A stretch of DNA of 64,000 bases, taken from Pseudodesulfovibrio sp. GTDB taxonomy: Bacteria > Desulfobacterota > Desulfovibrionia > Desulfovibrionales > Desulfovibrionaceae. The stretch's first letter is position 1. Each line of letters starts with the position of its first letter. The notes beneath the pieces were generated by a model. That model saw only the letters and a list, made by a program, of their open reading frames with translations. It did not search any database and had not been told where the DNA came from. The translations under genes were made by a program, and so were the position numbers. Positions 1 through 9,222 of this stretch are shown here, piece after piece. Where the stretch lies: positions 248,001 to 312,000 of the forward strand of contig JADGEX010000002.1 in assembly GCA_016744135.1 (NCBI GenBank), read 5' to 3'.

Positions 1-1
1 T

Positions 2-283
2 CGTATTATCGGGCTGCATGTCATGAAGAATATCATGATCCCGGTGATTACCGTTCTCGGCATGGAGTTTGGTAACCTGATCGCATTCGCGGTTGTTACG
101 GAAACCATTTTTGCATGGCCCGGTATGGGCAAGTTGGTGATTGACTCCATCGGAGTTTTGGACCGGCCTATCATCGTGGCATATCTGCTCATTACGGTGA
201 CCATGTTCATTCTCATCAATTTGATCGTGGACATCTTGTACTCGGTCCTTGACCCCAGGGTTCGCCTGGGCGACGAGCGATAG
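2..283 (+). CDS. dppB: Dipeptide/oligopeptide ABC permease, DppB type (partial, C-terminal part)
   Basis: This is the C-terminal end of an inner-membrane permease of the DppB/OppB family; its 5' part lies outside the window and the frame is open to the edge. The visible 93 residues contain the ETIFAWPGMGKL stretch typical of DppB C-termini and one or two hydrophobic segments, the last near the VAYLLITVTMFILINLIVD region. It ends in LDPRVRLGD, the usual DppB tail. It is followed after 9 bases by a DppC-type permease, so it is the first permease gene of a dppBCDF-like operon. The peptide substrate cannot be told from sequence. Confidence 0.9.
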   Translation, partial: RIIGLHVMKNIMIPVITVLGMEFGNLIAFAVVTETIFAWPGMGKLVIDSIGVLDRPIIVAYLLITVTMFILINLIVDILYSVLDPRVRLGDER

Positions 284-292
284 GGGGAGAAC

Positions 293-1180
293 ATGGCACA
301 ACAAAGTGAATCCTTGTTCTGGCAGACTGTTCAGGAATATTTCGAGAGCCGGGTGGCGACCATCGGGCTTATCCTTTTGACAATCATTGTTGCGGTGGCC
401 TTGTTGGCACCGTTTATTTCGCCGCAAAATCCGTATGATCTCATGTCTATTGATATCATGGATTCCAAGCTTGCTCCGGGCGAAACGACTTTTGACGGAG
501 CTACCACCTTCTATCTTGGTACGGACAGTCAGGGGCGCGACATGCTCAGCTCCATCCTGTACGGACTGCGCATTAGTCTCGGCGTGGGAGTACTTTCCAC
601 GGTTATCGCGCTTATTATAGGTGCGATTATCGGCCTTTGGGCTGCGTATCAAGGGGGGAAGACTGACGCTTTCATCATGCGAACGGTGGATTTGCAACTG
701 AGTTTTCCCGCTATTTTGGTGGCGCTGATCCTACTCGCTATTCTCGGCAAGGGTATCGACAAGATCATTCTGGCGTTGGTCATGGTTCAGTGGGCGTATT
801 ACGCACGCGCCATCCGAAGCAACGTATTGGTGGAGCGCAACAAGGAATACGTGGAAGCGGCCAAATGTTTGGCGCTACCCAAGCGGCGAATCATGTTTGG
901 TCACGTTTTGCCTAACTGTACGCCTGAGTTGATTGTTATTTCCACAGTCAAGGTGGCCGGGGCTATTGCTCTTGAAGCGACTTTGTCCTTTCTTGGTCTG
1001 GGAATGCCTATCACCAAGCCGTCGCTTGGTCTGCTTATCGCCAACGGATTCAAATTCCTGCAAAGCGGGTATTATTGGATCAGTGTGTATCCCGGCATAG
1101 CCCTGTTAATACTCATCGTCTGCATCAATCTGGTCGGCGACCGGTTACGCGACGTGTTGAATCCGAGGTTGAAGCGATGA
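293..1180 (+). CDS. dppC: Dipeptide/oligopeptide ABC permease, DppC type
   Basis: The 295-residue inner-membrane protein is the second permease of a peptide importer. It has an N-terminal membrane segment (about residues 24-43), the conserved LGTDSQGRDMLS stretch near residues 85-95 that marks DppC/OppC proteins, further membrane segments, and the EAA-type cytoplasmic loop (EAAKCLALPKRR, about 188-199) that contacts the ATPases. The start ATG follows an AGGGGGAG-like ribosome site. It lies between dppB and the two ATPase genes and overlaps dppD by 4 bases (ATGA), which suggests translational coupling. Confidence 0.93.
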   Translation: MAQQSESLFWQTVQEYFESRVATIGLILLTIIVAVALLAPFISPQNPYDLMSIDIMDSKLAPGETTFDGATTFYLGTDSQGRDMLSSILYGLRISLGVGVLSTVIALIIGAIIGLWAAYQGGKTDAFIMRTVDLQLSFPAILVALILLAILGKGIDKIILALVMVQWAYYARAIRSNVLVERNKEYVEAAKCLALPKRRIMFGHVLPNCTPELIVISTVKVAGAIALEATLSFLGLGMPITKPSLGLLIANGFKFLQSGYYWISVYPGIALLILIVCINLVGDRLRDVLNPRLKR

Positions 1181-2160
1181 GCGCACCACTTCTTGAAATG
1201 AAAGACCTCCAGACCTATTTTTATACCCGTGCGGGTGTGGTCAAGGCGGTCAACGGCATATCTCTCACCGTGAACAAGGGTGAGGTTATCGGCATTGTCG
1301 GCGAGTCCGGCTCTGGTAAATCCGTTATGGGCTTTTCCATCATGGGACTTGTTGATCCTCCCGGTCGTGTGGCTGGTGGGTCCATCAAGTTTAAGGGTAA
1401 GGAATTGGTCGATCAGACCGAGCCTGAATGGCGTTCCTTTCGTGGTAATAATGTGGCCATGATTTTTCAGGACCCCATGATGACCTTGAATCCTGTTTTG
1501 CGTATCGACACGCAGATGATCGAAGCTATTCGAGCTCATGAAAATGTCAGCAAGGCCGAGGCCCGTCGTCGTTCCGTCGAGGCTTTGGGTATGGTCGGAA
1601 TTCCATCGCCCGAGGAGCGCATCAAGGCGTATCCGCACCAGTTCTCTGGTGGTATGCGTCAGCGTGTTGCCATTGCGACCGGGCTGTTGAATAATCCCGA
1701 CCTCATTATTGCGGACGAGCCGACCACTGCGCTCGACGTGACTATTCAGAGTCAGATTCTCGCAGAGATGCAGAAGCTCTGTCGTAAAACGGATATGGCT
1801 CTTATGTGGATTACTCATGACCTGACTGTCATCGCTGGGTTGGCCCATCGGGTCGCTGTTATGTACGCAGGGACAATTATTGAGGAAGGCCCTGTGCAGG
1901 ATGTGCTTGATAAACCACTGCATCCTTATACCGAAGGGTTGATTGGCTCGGTACCGAGTCGCAACCGGCGGGGCGAGAGACTTTATCAGATTCCAGGGAC
2001 AACTCCGTCCCTGATTAATCTGCCGGAAGGGTGTCCCTTCAGGATGCGTTGTTCCCGGAGTTCAGAGAAGTGTTTTCAGGAGCCGCCCGTGACCATTATG
2101 GATGATGGCCGCAAGGTTTGTTGTTTTCATCCGGGCAAATATAACAGGAGCAACGGATAG
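1177..2160 (+). CDS. dppD: Peptide ABC transporter ATP-binding protein, DppD/OppD type
   Basis: This 327-residue protein is one of two ATPases driving the peptide importer. Walker A GESGSGKS is at about residues 42-49, the signature FSGGM at 156-160 and Walker [13 protein letters not shown] at about 176-187. The C-terminal oligopeptide-transporter domain carries the conserved cysteines (CPFRMRC, later KCF and VCC) which in the family can hold an iron-sulfur cluster. The frame is open further upstream, but the ATG at 1177 overlaps the dppC stop as ATGA and gives the normal N-terminus, so I chose it. Confidence 0.93.
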   Translation: MSAPLLEMKDLQTYFYTRAGVVKAVNGISLTVNKGEVIGIVGESGSGKSVMGFSIMGLVDPPGRVAGGSIKFKGKELVDQTEPEWRSFRGNNVAMIFQDPMMTLNPVLRIDTQMIEAIRAHENVSKAEARRRSVEALGMVGIPSPEERIKAYPHQFSGGMRQRVAIATGLLNNPDLIIADEPTTALDVTIQSQILAEMQKLCRKTDMALMWITHDLTVIAGLAHRVAVMYAGTIIEEGPVQDVLDKPLHPYTEGLIGSVPSRNRRGERLYQIPGTTPSLINLPEGCPFRMRCSRSSEKCFQEPPVTIMDDGRKVCCFHPGKYNRSNG

Positions 2161-2164
2161 TATT

Positions 2165-3166
2165 ATGAGTGACGTAAAGACACCGTTCATCCGCTGTGAA
2201 CATATCAGTAAGGTTTTTGAGAAAAAACTGGACTTTGCCAGTAAAGCGGCCCGCAGGCTTGGTGCGAAGATTCTCGAAGAGCGTGTACAGGCTGTGGACG
2301 ACGTGAATCTGTACGTCATGCCCGGCGAAGTAGTCGGGTTGGTGGGTGAGTCCGGTTGCGGAAAGTCTACCCTTGGCCGCATGATCTGCGACATTATGCA
2401 GCAGACATCCGGCAATATTTATTACAAGGGTAAGAATGTTGTCGAGATGACCGCCAAGGAAAAGCTCGACTATGCCATCAATGTTCAGATGATTTTTCAG
2501 GATCCGTTTGCCTCGCTCAATCCGCGTAAGCGCGTCAAGGCGATCATTGGCGAAGCCCCATTATATCACGGTATGACCACGGCTAAAGAATTGGATAATT
2601 ATCTTGATGGAGTCATGGAACAATGCGGTCTGGATACCTCCTTCAAGAATCGGTATCCACATCAGTTTTCCGGTGGACAGCGGCAGCGTGTCGGCATTGC
2701 CCGTGCTATGGCCGTGAAACCGGAATGTCTGGTCTGCGATGAATCCGTGGCTGCTTTGGATGTATCTATTCAGGCCCAGATTCTGAATCTGTTTATGGAC
2801 TTGAGGGAACAGCACAATCTGACTTGTTTGTTCATCTCTCATGATCTTGGTGTGGTTGAGCACATTTCCGACCGTATCGCCGTTATGTATCTTGGACGTA
2901 TCGTGGAAACCGCGCCCGTGGACGAGTTGTTCAAATCCCCATTTCATCCTTATACTCAGGCATTGTTGAACGAAGTGCCAAGGCTGGATAAACGCGGTGT
3001 GGATTTTTCTCCGCTTATCGGTGAGATCCCATCTCCTTTGGACCCGCCAACTGGCTGCCATTTTCATCCGCGCTGTGCGCATGCCATGGATATTTGCAAG
3101 CGAGAGGCCCCGACTCGGCGTGAAATCGCACCCGGCCGGTATGCTCGATGCCATCTGGATTCCTAG
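2165..3166 (+). CDS. dppF: Peptide ABC transporter ATP-binding protein, DppF/OppF type
   Basis: This 333-residue protein is the second ATPase of the importer. It has Walker [10 protein letters not shown], the signature FSGGQRQR and Walker [12 protein letters not shown], where the usual DEP is DES, a known variation in OppF/DppF proteins. The C-terminal cysteine set ([14 protein letters not shown]) matches that of dppD. The chosen ATG at 2165 lies 4 bases after the dppD stop, preceded by an AGGAG site inside the dppD end. A strong terminator follows, so this is the last gene of the operon. Confidence 0.93.
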   Translation: MSDVKTPFIRCEHISKVFEKKLDFASKAARRLGAKILEERVQAVDDVNLYVMPGEVVGLVGESGCGKSTLGRMICDIMQQTSGNIYYKGKNVVEMTAKEKLDYAINVQMIFQDPFASLNPRKRVKAIIGEAPLYHGMTTAKELDNYLDGVMEQCGLDTSFKNRYPHQFSGGQRQRVGIARAMAVKPECLVCDESVAALDVSIQAQILNLFMDLREQHNLTCLFISHDLGVVEHISDRIAVMYLGRIVETAPVDELFKSPFHPYTQALLNEVPRLDKRGVDFSPLIGEIPSPLDPPTGCHFHPRCAHAMDICKREAPTRREIAPGRYARCHLDS

Positions 3167-3190
3167 AAAGTGCGATTTTGTGAAGAATAA

Positions 3191-3224
3191 GGCCCCATGA
3201 TATTTATCGTGGGGCCTTTTTTTT
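3191..3224 (+). terminator. Rho-independent terminator of the dpp operon
   Basis: GGCCCCA and TGGGGCC form a 7-bp GC-rich stem (3191-3216) followed at once by a run of eight T. It lies 25 bases after the dppF stop codon. Confidence 0.9.
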
Positions 3225-3238
3225 GTTTGACTAAGTAG

Positions 3239-3451
3239 CCTTCGGCGGTGCTTTTAGCGGGACCAGAGAATCTTTTGGAAAAGGTTCTTTGGACTTTTCC
3301 AAAATCTTTTGTCGCTCGCAACGCTCGGGGGCATACGTTTACAACGATGTCTATCCCCCTCGCCGAAGGCGCGACAAAAAGTTCTGGAAGGGGAGTCCAG
3401 AGGGGAAACCTCTTTCAAGAGGTTCCCCTTCTGGCCGCCGGAGGCATCTTT
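3239..3451. repeat. Intergenic hairpin repeat, copy 1, between convergent genes
   Basis: The stretch between dppF and the minus-strand regulator contains nested inverted repeats, including the CCAG...CTGG hairpin at 3397-3434, a CGCCGAAGGCG module with ACAAAAAGTT after it (3361-3383), and GCCGCCGGAGGCA next to the regulator end. The same modules in the same order are found in inverted orientation at 33571-33720. Intergenic families of this kind are common in Desulfovibrio genomes; here it may also end transcription from both sides. Confidence 0.7.
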
Positions 3452-4786
3452 CTATTTTTGAGCGTCCATTCGTTTGAGCTTCTCGCGCAGGGTCTTTCGG
3501 TTGATTCCGAGGATTTCTGCGGCTCGGGTCTTGTTGTCGCCGGTCATGGCAAGCACGTTGAGGATGTGTTCGGCTTCGACTTCATCGAGGGAACGGTCAA
3601 CGCGTCCGCCTGCTGGCAGACTGAACCGCATGTCTTCCGGGAGATCTGCGACTTCGATCACGTCTCGGTCTACAATGACGACCAGACGGTGGATGAGATT
3701 TTCCATTTCGCGGACATTGCCGGGCCACGGATGATTGCGGAGGGCATTGAGGGCTTCGTCGCTCAGGACAGGTGCAGTGCGCCGCATGGTTTTTGAAAAT
3801 TTGTTCAGGAAATGGTTGATGAGCGCTAGCATGTCGTCACCACGTTCTCGCAAAGTGGGAACCGGGATGTCTACGATGTTTATGCGGTAATAGAGGTCTT
3901 CGCGGAAGCTGCCTTCCTCTACCAGTTGTTTAAGGTTTTCGTGGGTGGCGGCCAGAATACGAGTGTCAGCAGTGAGCACCTTGCTGGAGCCTACCTTGCA
4001 GAATTCTTTTGATTGGATGACCCGAAGGATTTTGGCCTGCATGTTGGGGCTGGCGTCACCAATTTCGTCCAGAAAAATTGAGCCGCTGTGTGCTATTTCG
4101 AAAAAACCGGCCCGACCGTTTTTAGCGCCGGTAAAGGCTCCTTTGACATGGCCGAAAAGTTCGGATTCTACGAGTCCTTCCGGGATGGCGGTACAGTTGA
4201 CCGGGACGAACGGGGCGGAACGGCGGTCGCTGTTGTAGTGGACTGCACGGGCCACAAGCTCTTTACCTGTGCCTGAATTGCCAGAAATAAGGACGTTGGC
4301 ATCGCTTTTGGCGGCCTGCTCTATACGACGGAAGACCCTTTTCATTTCCGGGGAATCGCCGATGATACCAAAGTTGTCGGGTGGCGTGTCGCCGGTACTT
4401 AGGATGCGGCGCCGGAGCAGTCGATCCACAATGCGCTGTACAGCCGTAAGCAGTTCATCTGTTGTGAAAGGTTTGGCGAGGTATTCTCCGGCGCCGTCCT
4501 TGATGGCTTTGACCGCTCCGGGAATGGAGGGGTAGCCGGTGATCATCATGATTTCCGTGTGCTGGTGATTGTCACGGACGTGTTTGATGAGGTCCAGACC
4601 GGTCGCTTGTGGCATGCGAAAATCCGTGATGACAAGGTCTATGTCCAGTTCCTCAAGTAAGGGCAGGGCTTCGGCCACGGCCTGGCATGTATAGACTTCG
4701 TATCCGCCGGACTGAAGGTTGCGCTTGAGAACTTCAAGGGTGTTGGCGCTGTCGTCCACGGCCAGAATCCTGATATGATCACTCAT
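3452..4786 (-). CDS. NtrC-family sigma-54-dependent response regulator
   Basis: The 444-residue protein has a REC domain (phospho-acceptor Asp near residue 55), an AAA+ sigma-54 activator domain with Walker A GNSGTGKE (about 169-176), the GAFTGA loop (216-221) that contacts sigma-54, and Walker B IFLDEIG, and a Fis-type helix-turn-helix at the C-terminus (NKTRAAEILGINRKTLREKL). It should activate sigma-54 promoters after phosphorylation. Its ATG overlaps the stop of the upstream PAS kinase by 4 bases, so that kinase is the probable partner. A sigma-54 promoter upstream of the gene run (11423-11438) is a natural candidate target. Confidence 0.93.
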   Translation of the reverse strand: MSDHIRILAVDDSANTLEVLKRNLQSGGYEVYTCQAVAEALPLLEELDIDLVITDFRMPQATGLDLIKHVRDNHQHTEIMMITGYPSIPGAVKAIKDGAGEYLAKPFTTDELLTAVQRIVDRLLRRRILSTGDTPPDNFGIIGDSPEMKRVFRRIEQAAKSDANVLISGNSGTGKELVARAVHYNSDRRSAPFVPVNCTAIPEGLVESELFGHVKGAFTGAKNGRAGFFEIAHSGSIFLDEIGDASPNMQAKILRVIQSKEFCKVGSSKVLTADTRILAATHENLKQLVEEGSFREDLYYRINIVDIPVPTLRERGDDMLALINHFLNKFSKTMRRTAPVLSDEALNALRNHPWPGNVREMENLIHRLVVIVDRDVIEVADLPEDMRFSLPAGGRVDRSLDEVEAEHILNVLAMTGDNKTRAAEILGINRKTLREKLKRMDAQK

Positions 4787-6273
4787 GGGTATACCGTTGT
4801 GTTGCGTTGACTGGGGAAGGCGATTTCTACCTGCGTACCATTGTTTTGGGTGGAGTTTACCTGAATGAATCCGTTGTGTGCCTTGACGATTCCGTGAACT
4901 ACGGACAGGCCTAATCCGGTTCCTTTGTCCACATCTTTGGTGGTGTAAAACGGGCTGAATATCTGTTTGAGTGTGTCCTGCTTCATCCCTGAGCCAGTGT
5001 CTTCTACTATGAGATAGACATCGCCCTTATCCACCGTGCGTGCTGTCAGGGTGCCGCCATCGGGCATGGCTTGAATGGCGTTAGCCGCCAGATTGACGAC
5101 GACCTGTTTGATGTGTTGAGGGTCTGCCATGATGTGGGGGAGGGCTTCGTCAAATTCACATCGGACTTCGACATGGGAACGTTTGGCATTGGCCGAGGTG
5201 ATATGCAGGGCCTGATCCACCAATTCGTTGAGATTTACAGCGATTTTTTGGGGTGGGAACTGGCGGCTGAAGAACATGAGTTTGCGGATGATCTCGCGTG
5301 CGTGCAGGGATGAGTCCACGATATTTCCAAGATCATTGGTCGCTTGCTCCGGCAGTTCTGGTGTCTGGAGGGCCAGTTGAGCAAATCCGAGAATGTTCGC
5401 CAGTGGTTCGTTGATTTCATGGGCTACGCCAGCAGAAAATTGGCCGATTTTTGCCAATCGGTCTGCTTGTCGGAGTTGGCTCTCGAGAGCCTGTTTTGCT
5501 CGACGGGTTTCCTTTTTTCCGATGAGGATTGAGACTTGTTTTGCCACCATGACCAGAAAGCCTTTTTTGTGTCTGAGTATGGCAGGGGAAGGGTGCTCTT
5601 CGCTGTTATCCACGGATACAGTCAGCATACCCCGATGTTCCTCATTGACAAGTAGTGGTTCTGCAAAGGAATGGATATCTTCTGAAATTCCTACGGTTTT
5701 CCAGGTTTCGCCATCCAGACTGATTCGGACATGCGTCCGAGCCGGGTCCTTGAAAGCGTGTGGCAGAAGGTGGACTACCTGATCCAACATAGAGGCGAGC
5801 TTCGGCTGCATACTCGTCATGATCTGGCTGATTTTATAGAGACAGTCGAGTTCCCGGTTGCGTTCGATCAGGGAATACCTTTCACGAAGCAGTCCTTTTT
5901 CGCGCAGGATGAGGTTAGTCACGTCCTGTCCAACGCATAACAGGCTGATAATTTCGCCGTTGGAGTCGGTCAGGGGTTTGAGGTTCCAGTTGACGTAAAC
6001 TGTATCACCGTCTCTGGCTGAAATGACTCCGGCAAAGGCGGATATGTCGAGTTCTTGAAAACTGTCAGTGATGGCGTGTCGAGCGGCCTCTCGATCTTCT
6101 TCTGGGATGAAGGTTTCAAACCAGTCCCGCCCAGCCAGTTCCTGCATGGTGTAGCCGGAAAGGAATTCAAGTTCCGAGTTACCGTGAATGATCCTCCCCT
6201 TAATATCCAGCGTGACCACGATGCCGTGGGTGAGCTGTATGACCGTTTCGTAATAATTGTGGAGGTTCATCAT
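4783..6273 (-). CDS. PAS-domain sensor histidine kinase
   Basis: This 496-residue kinase has an N-terminal PAS domain (about residues 8-125) without membrane segments, so it is probably cytoplasmic. The middle region is GAF-like in position but not clearly recognised. The HisKA box AGVAHEINEPL places the phospho-His near residue 285, and HATPase motifs follow (NLAANAIQAM, EDTGSGM, GTGLGLS). The frame stays open upstream, but the paired ATGs at 6273 and 6270 follow TAAAGGA, so translation starts there. It overlaps the NtrC-type gene by 4 bases and is expected to phosphorylate that regulator. The signal sensed by the PAS domain is unknown. Confidence 0.88.
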   Translation of the reverse strand: MMNLHNYYETVIQLTHGIVVTLDIKGRIIHGNSELEFLSGYTMQELAGRDWFETFIPEEDREAARHAITDSFQELDISAFAGVISARDGDTVYVNWNLKPLTDSNGEIISLLCVGQDVTNLILREKGLLRERYSLIERNRELDCLYKISQIMTSMQPKLASMLDQVVHLLPHAFKDPARTHVRISLDGETWKTVGISEDIHSFAEPLLVNEEHRGMLTVSVDNSEEHPSPAILRHKKGFLVMVAKQVSILIGKKETRRAKQALESQLRQADRLAKIGQFSAGVAHEINEPLANILGFAQLALQTPELPEQATNDLGNIVDSSLHAREIIRKLMFFSRQFPPQKIAVNLNELVDQALHITSANAKRSHVEVRCEFDEALPHIMADPQHIKQVVVNLAANAIQAMPDGGTLTARTVDKGDVYLIVEDTGSGMKQDTLKQIFSPFYTTKDVDKGTGLGLSVVHGIVKAHNGFIQVNSTQNNGTQVEIAFPSQRNTTVYP

Positions 6274-6348
6274 ATTTCCTTTATGGATATAAAATATATG
6301 GAAATCGGTGATGAGTAAACACCCGTGACCAGAAAGGGCGTAAAGGGT

Positions 6349-6384
6349 GCACGGCCCGACCTCTCGGGGACGGTCGGGCCGTGC
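6349..6384 (-). terminator. Strong hairpin between the membrane-protein gene and the PAS kinase
   Basis: GCACGGCCCGACC (6349-6361) and GGTCGGGCCGTGC (6372-6384) form a perfect 13-bp stem with a 10-base loop. There is no clean T-run next to it, so it may lower downstream expression or protect the upstream RNA end rather than stop transcription fully. Confidence 0.55.
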
Positions 6385-6410
6385 GGCATAGGGTATGTAC
6401 TTACAATGAA

Positions 6411-7097
6411 TTAATGGCTGAGTCTCAGTCCCCATCCTTCAAAGACGAAGAGAATGGCAAAGCCGTACCACAGGGTATAGAAGACATAGAAGACCAGTGA
6501 GAATATAACCAGACCAAGATTATCCATGATGTGCATGGGCTCAATCTTGAAGTAGTTGTATGCGGCTTCCACTCCCTTCTTTTCTATAGTGTTGATAACC
6601 TTGGCAGCTTCAAACTGACCTTGGTCCGTGAGTTCCTTGTCCATGAGCTTCAGGCTGGTCCACCAGTTGAACATGATTCGCCGGGGTTCCAGGTTGTATT
6701 TTGTTTGCAGTACGTCACCCTTGTTGTGATACATGGTGTCGCAGTCCGTGAGGGTTGCATCCAGAATGCTGCCCAAAGAACCGTTGACGTGTAACGCCTT
6801 TCCCTGCAGAGCGGTTTTGACACCGGCTGTCAGGAACAGGGCCGTGGCCTGACTGGCTTCGATCTCGCTGTCGTAGTTCAGCGTTAAATCAATGTCCGTG
6901 GATGCATACTTGCTGAATTCTTTCTTGAGAGCCGGGGCATATTCCACGGATCCCTTTGAGATTGAGTTGTAAAGGTTATCTAGATATTCCATTGCATTGT
7001 GACCATTAAATAATGGCTGGAACATGAAGAACAGGACAACGAAGAAGGCTACCAGGAGACCTGCGCCTCCATAGAATTCCTTTTTGTTATGAATCAT
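6411..7097 (-). CDS. Membrane protein of unknown function next to TauE/SafE exporter
   Basis: I do not recognise this 228-residue protein. It has a membrane segment near residues 13-28 (LLVAFFVVLFFMFQPL), a soluble, probably extracytoplasmic middle of about 150 residues, and one or two C-terminal membrane segments (LGLVIFSLVFYVFYTLWYGFAILFVFEGW). The gene starts 1 base after the TauE stop on the same strand, so the two are almost certainly co-translated. This suggests a dedicated partner or sensor subunit of the exporter. ATG at 7097 is preceded by AAAGGAGG, a very good ribosome site. Confidence 0.8.
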   Translation of the reverse strand: MIHNKKEFYGGAGLLVAFFVVLFFMFQPLFNGHNAMEYLDNLYNSISKGSVEYAPALKKEFSKYASTDIDLTLNYDSEIEASQATALFLTAGVKTALQGKALHVNGSLGSILDATLTDCDTMYHNKGDVLQTKYNLEPRRIMFNWWTSLKLMDKELTDQGQFEAAKVINTIEKKGVEAAYNYFKIEPMHIMDNLGLVIFSLVFYVFYTLWYGFAILFVFEGWGLRLSH

Positions 7098-7098
7098 T

Positions 7099-8376
7099 TT
7101 ACGCCTCCTTTCGCTTGAGCGACGAGATGTTCTTGAGGAACGTTCCGATGACCCAGACGGAGAATCCTCCGATCACAATGAAAAACGCCCATATACCGAT
7201 ATCGTTAAGTATCGATCCGAATCCGGGCGAAATGGGAATGAGACCCATCTCACCAAGTTTGCCCGGCAGGGCGAAAATACGGTTCATGAAGCCGGCCAGG
7301 ACAGCCATTGCGTAGAAGCCGCGAATGGTGATGCCAGGAACAACTTTGGTGACCAAAGCACCGATCTGGATACCAAGGAGGGAGCCGATGAGCATACCCA
7401 TAGCCAAGGTATAAAAGATGAATCCGTAGATAGCGTACTGGGTGACTGATGCAAAACCTGCAGTGAATACAATCTGGAAGATGTCAGTACCGACTGTTGT
7501 CATGGATGACACACCCAGAACGTAGACGAAGATCGGGAAGGTCAGGAACCCACCACCAACACCCATGATGCCTGCAGCCAGACCGACGAGGAGACCAGAC
7601 AGAACCAGGAATATCCAGGAGATTTTGCGTCCGCCGGGAATGAGGTCTTGGTCGAACTTGATCATGGGCGGGAACTTGACGTCCTGAAGGGACTTGGACA
7701 TGGCGCCAATTTCTACACCCTCTTCGCCACCGTGCGCTCCGCCGCCTTTATCAGCCTTGCGAGAACGAAGGAAGTCGGTCAGGGCATAGATGCCGAGGAA
7801 TCCAAGCATGACGGAATAAATAGTGGTGATGAACGCGTCGCTCAAGACCGGATTTATTTCATACAATACACGGTTGATGATACCGCCAGCCGTGGCTCCA
7901 AGGACGGCTCCAATAAGGAACACTGCGGCCAGAGGGACGGAGACATTACCGAGTTTGCGGTGAATGACACTGCCCATGATCGCCTTGGCGAAAATATGGA
8001 AAAGGTCTGTACCAACTGCCAGAATGCCTTTGATGCCTGCGGACATGAGGGCCGGGGCGATAATGAATCCGCCACCCGCGCCGATACATCCGGTAATCAG
8101 GCCTGCCCCCACGCCGATGGCGATGGACACAAGGAAAATGCCCAGACTGTAAAACGCCGGACTGTATGCTTTCTTTCCACCGAGCAGATCGGGCAACAAC
8201 GGTCCGATGTCATCGGCAAAGGCAATGCCGCCAAGAATGATGGGAATGACCATCAAGCCAATAATCATAAGCTTCTTTCGGCTGCTCACGATGGACTTGG
8301 CATTGGCGATTTCCCACTCTGCCATGGCGCCAGCCCCGGCGAGCATGAACTTCCCCCACTGACTGAAAAATCTCAT
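7099..8376 (-). CDS. TauE/SafE-family sulfite/organosulfonate exporter
   Basis: This 425-residue protein is a polytopic inner-membrane protein of the TauE/SafE family. Two homologous halves are visible, each with the glycine-rich motif of the family (GAGLITGCIGAGGGFII in the first, GLAAGIMGVGGGFLTFPIF in the second), with a central cytoplasmic, charged loop (RSRKADKGGGAHGGEEG). Family members export sulfite, sulfoacetate or related anions. The frame extends to a GTG at 8388, but the ATG at 8376 sits 6 bases after GAGG and is the better start. It is surrounded by signalling genes, so it may be a regulated transporter or a transporter-linked sensor. Confidence 0.88.
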   Translation of the reverse strand: MRFFSQWGKFMLAGAGAMAEWEIANAKSIVSSRKKLMIIGLMVIPIILGGIAFADDIGPLLPDLLGGKKAYSPAFYSLGIFLVSIAIGVGAGLITGCIGAGGGFIIAPALMSAGIKGILAVGTDLFHIFAKAIMGSVIHRKLGNVSVPLAAVFLIGAVLGATAGGIINRVLYEINPVLSDAFITTIYSVMLGFLGIYALTDFLRSRKADKGGGAHGGEEGVEIGAMSKSLQDVKFPPMIKFDQDLIPGGRKISWIFLVLSGLLVGLAAGIMGVGGGFLTFPIFVYVLGVSSMTTVGTDIFQIVFTAGFASVTQYAIYGFIFYTLAMGMLIGSLLGIQIGALVTKVVPGITIRGFYAMAVLAGFMNRIFALPGKLGEMGLIPISPGFGSILNDIGIWAFFIVIGGFSVWVIGTFLKNISSLKRKEA

Positions 8377-8445
8377 GTGTATCCTCACTTCCTTTAGGTG
8401 TTGTATCGTCTGGATTCCGTCTAATTAAAGTATGGAAATCCTGAT

Positions 8446-8817
8446 TCACGTATCATTTCTGCTTGCTTCACGCACTTTGTCAACCAATTCGTCAATATTT
8501 ACCGGCTTCATCAGGTATCCGCAGGCTCCAAGTCCCATGCTTGCAAGGACCATGTCCGTGTCTGCGTGGGCAGTGAGCATTATGACAGCTATCTGTGGAT
8601 GAGTCCGTTTGATTTCGCTCAGGGTTCTGAGTCCGTCCATGCCTGCCATTTTAATATCAAGCAGGATGACATCCACTGGACGGTTGTCGAGTTCGGTCAA
8701 CGCATTTTGGCCGCTGGAGGCGGTGTGGACGTCCATGCCACGCCGCGCTAGTCGTTTGCCAAGAGGTGCGCTGAAATCGATTTCGTCATCGACCAGCAGA
8801 ATCCTGATTTGTTTCAT
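8446..8817 (-). CDS. Single-domain (CheY-like) response regulator, third of a tandem set
   Basis: The 123-residue protein is a lone REC domain: acidic pocket VDDE near the N-terminus, phospho-acceptor in VILLDIKMAGMDG, the Thr of IMLTAHAD and the Lys of LMKPVN. There is no output domain, so it acts by protein contacts or in a phosphorelay. Its ATG overlaps the preceding regulator gene by 4 bases. It is similar to its two upstream neighbours, which points to tandem duplication. Confidence 0.92.
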   Translation of the reverse strand: MKQIRILLVDDEIDFSAPLGKRLARRGMDVHTASSGQNALTELDNRPVDVILLDIKMAGMDGLRTLSEIKRTHPQIAVIMLTAHADTDMVLASMGLGACGYLMKPVNIDELVDKVREASRNDT

Positions 8818-9200
8818 GACGCTCTCTCCAGGCTGACTTGCTGGGAAATCATGTCCAGCAGTGCGCTGAAATCGAATGGTTTCGACAGATATCCGGCGGC
8901 ACCGTTTTTTATACAGGCCGCTCTTGCCACTTCACATCCATGGCCAGTCAGCATGATGACCGGCATTTGCGGTATCAGCAGCTTGAAGACTTTCAGGATT
9001 TCGATTCCATCCATGCCTTCGAGCTTAAGGTCCACGATGGCGACATCGAAATCACGGTTTCGGAGAATTTGGATAGCCTCCTCGCCGCTGGAAGCAGTGC
9101 AGGCGTTGACGCCTCGCCGCTCCATGCGCTTGCAGAGTACGTCTGCAAAGCCGGTTTCATCGTCTACGATGAGCAATCTGATTTCTTTGATGTCTGTCAT
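8814..9200 (-). CDS. Single-domain (CheY-like) response regulator, second of a tandem set
   Basis: This 128-residue lone REC domain has VDDE, a phospho-acceptor Asp in VAIVDLKLEGMDG, IMLTGHG and LSKPFD. It is clearly related to the regulators on both sides, sharing the KRMERRGVNACTASSGEEA pattern. It overlaps the next regulator by ATGA. Both membership in one operon and absence of an output domain suggest a multi-step relay driven by the kinase at 9647-11353. Confidence 0.92.
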   Translation of the reverse strand: MTDIKEIRLLIVDDETGFADVLCKRMERRGVNACTASSGEEAIQILRNRDFDVAIVDLKLEGMDGIEILKVFKLLIPQMPVIMLTGHGCEVARAACIKNGAAGYLSKPFDFSALLDMISQQVSLERAS

Positions 9201-9222
9201 GTTTTGTTCCGCCTTCGAACTG

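Noticed and set aside
7648..8397. A 249-codon plus-strand frame opposite the TauE/SafE gene.
   Set aside because: Very rich in Asp, Gly and His; a mirror of the membrane-protein codons.
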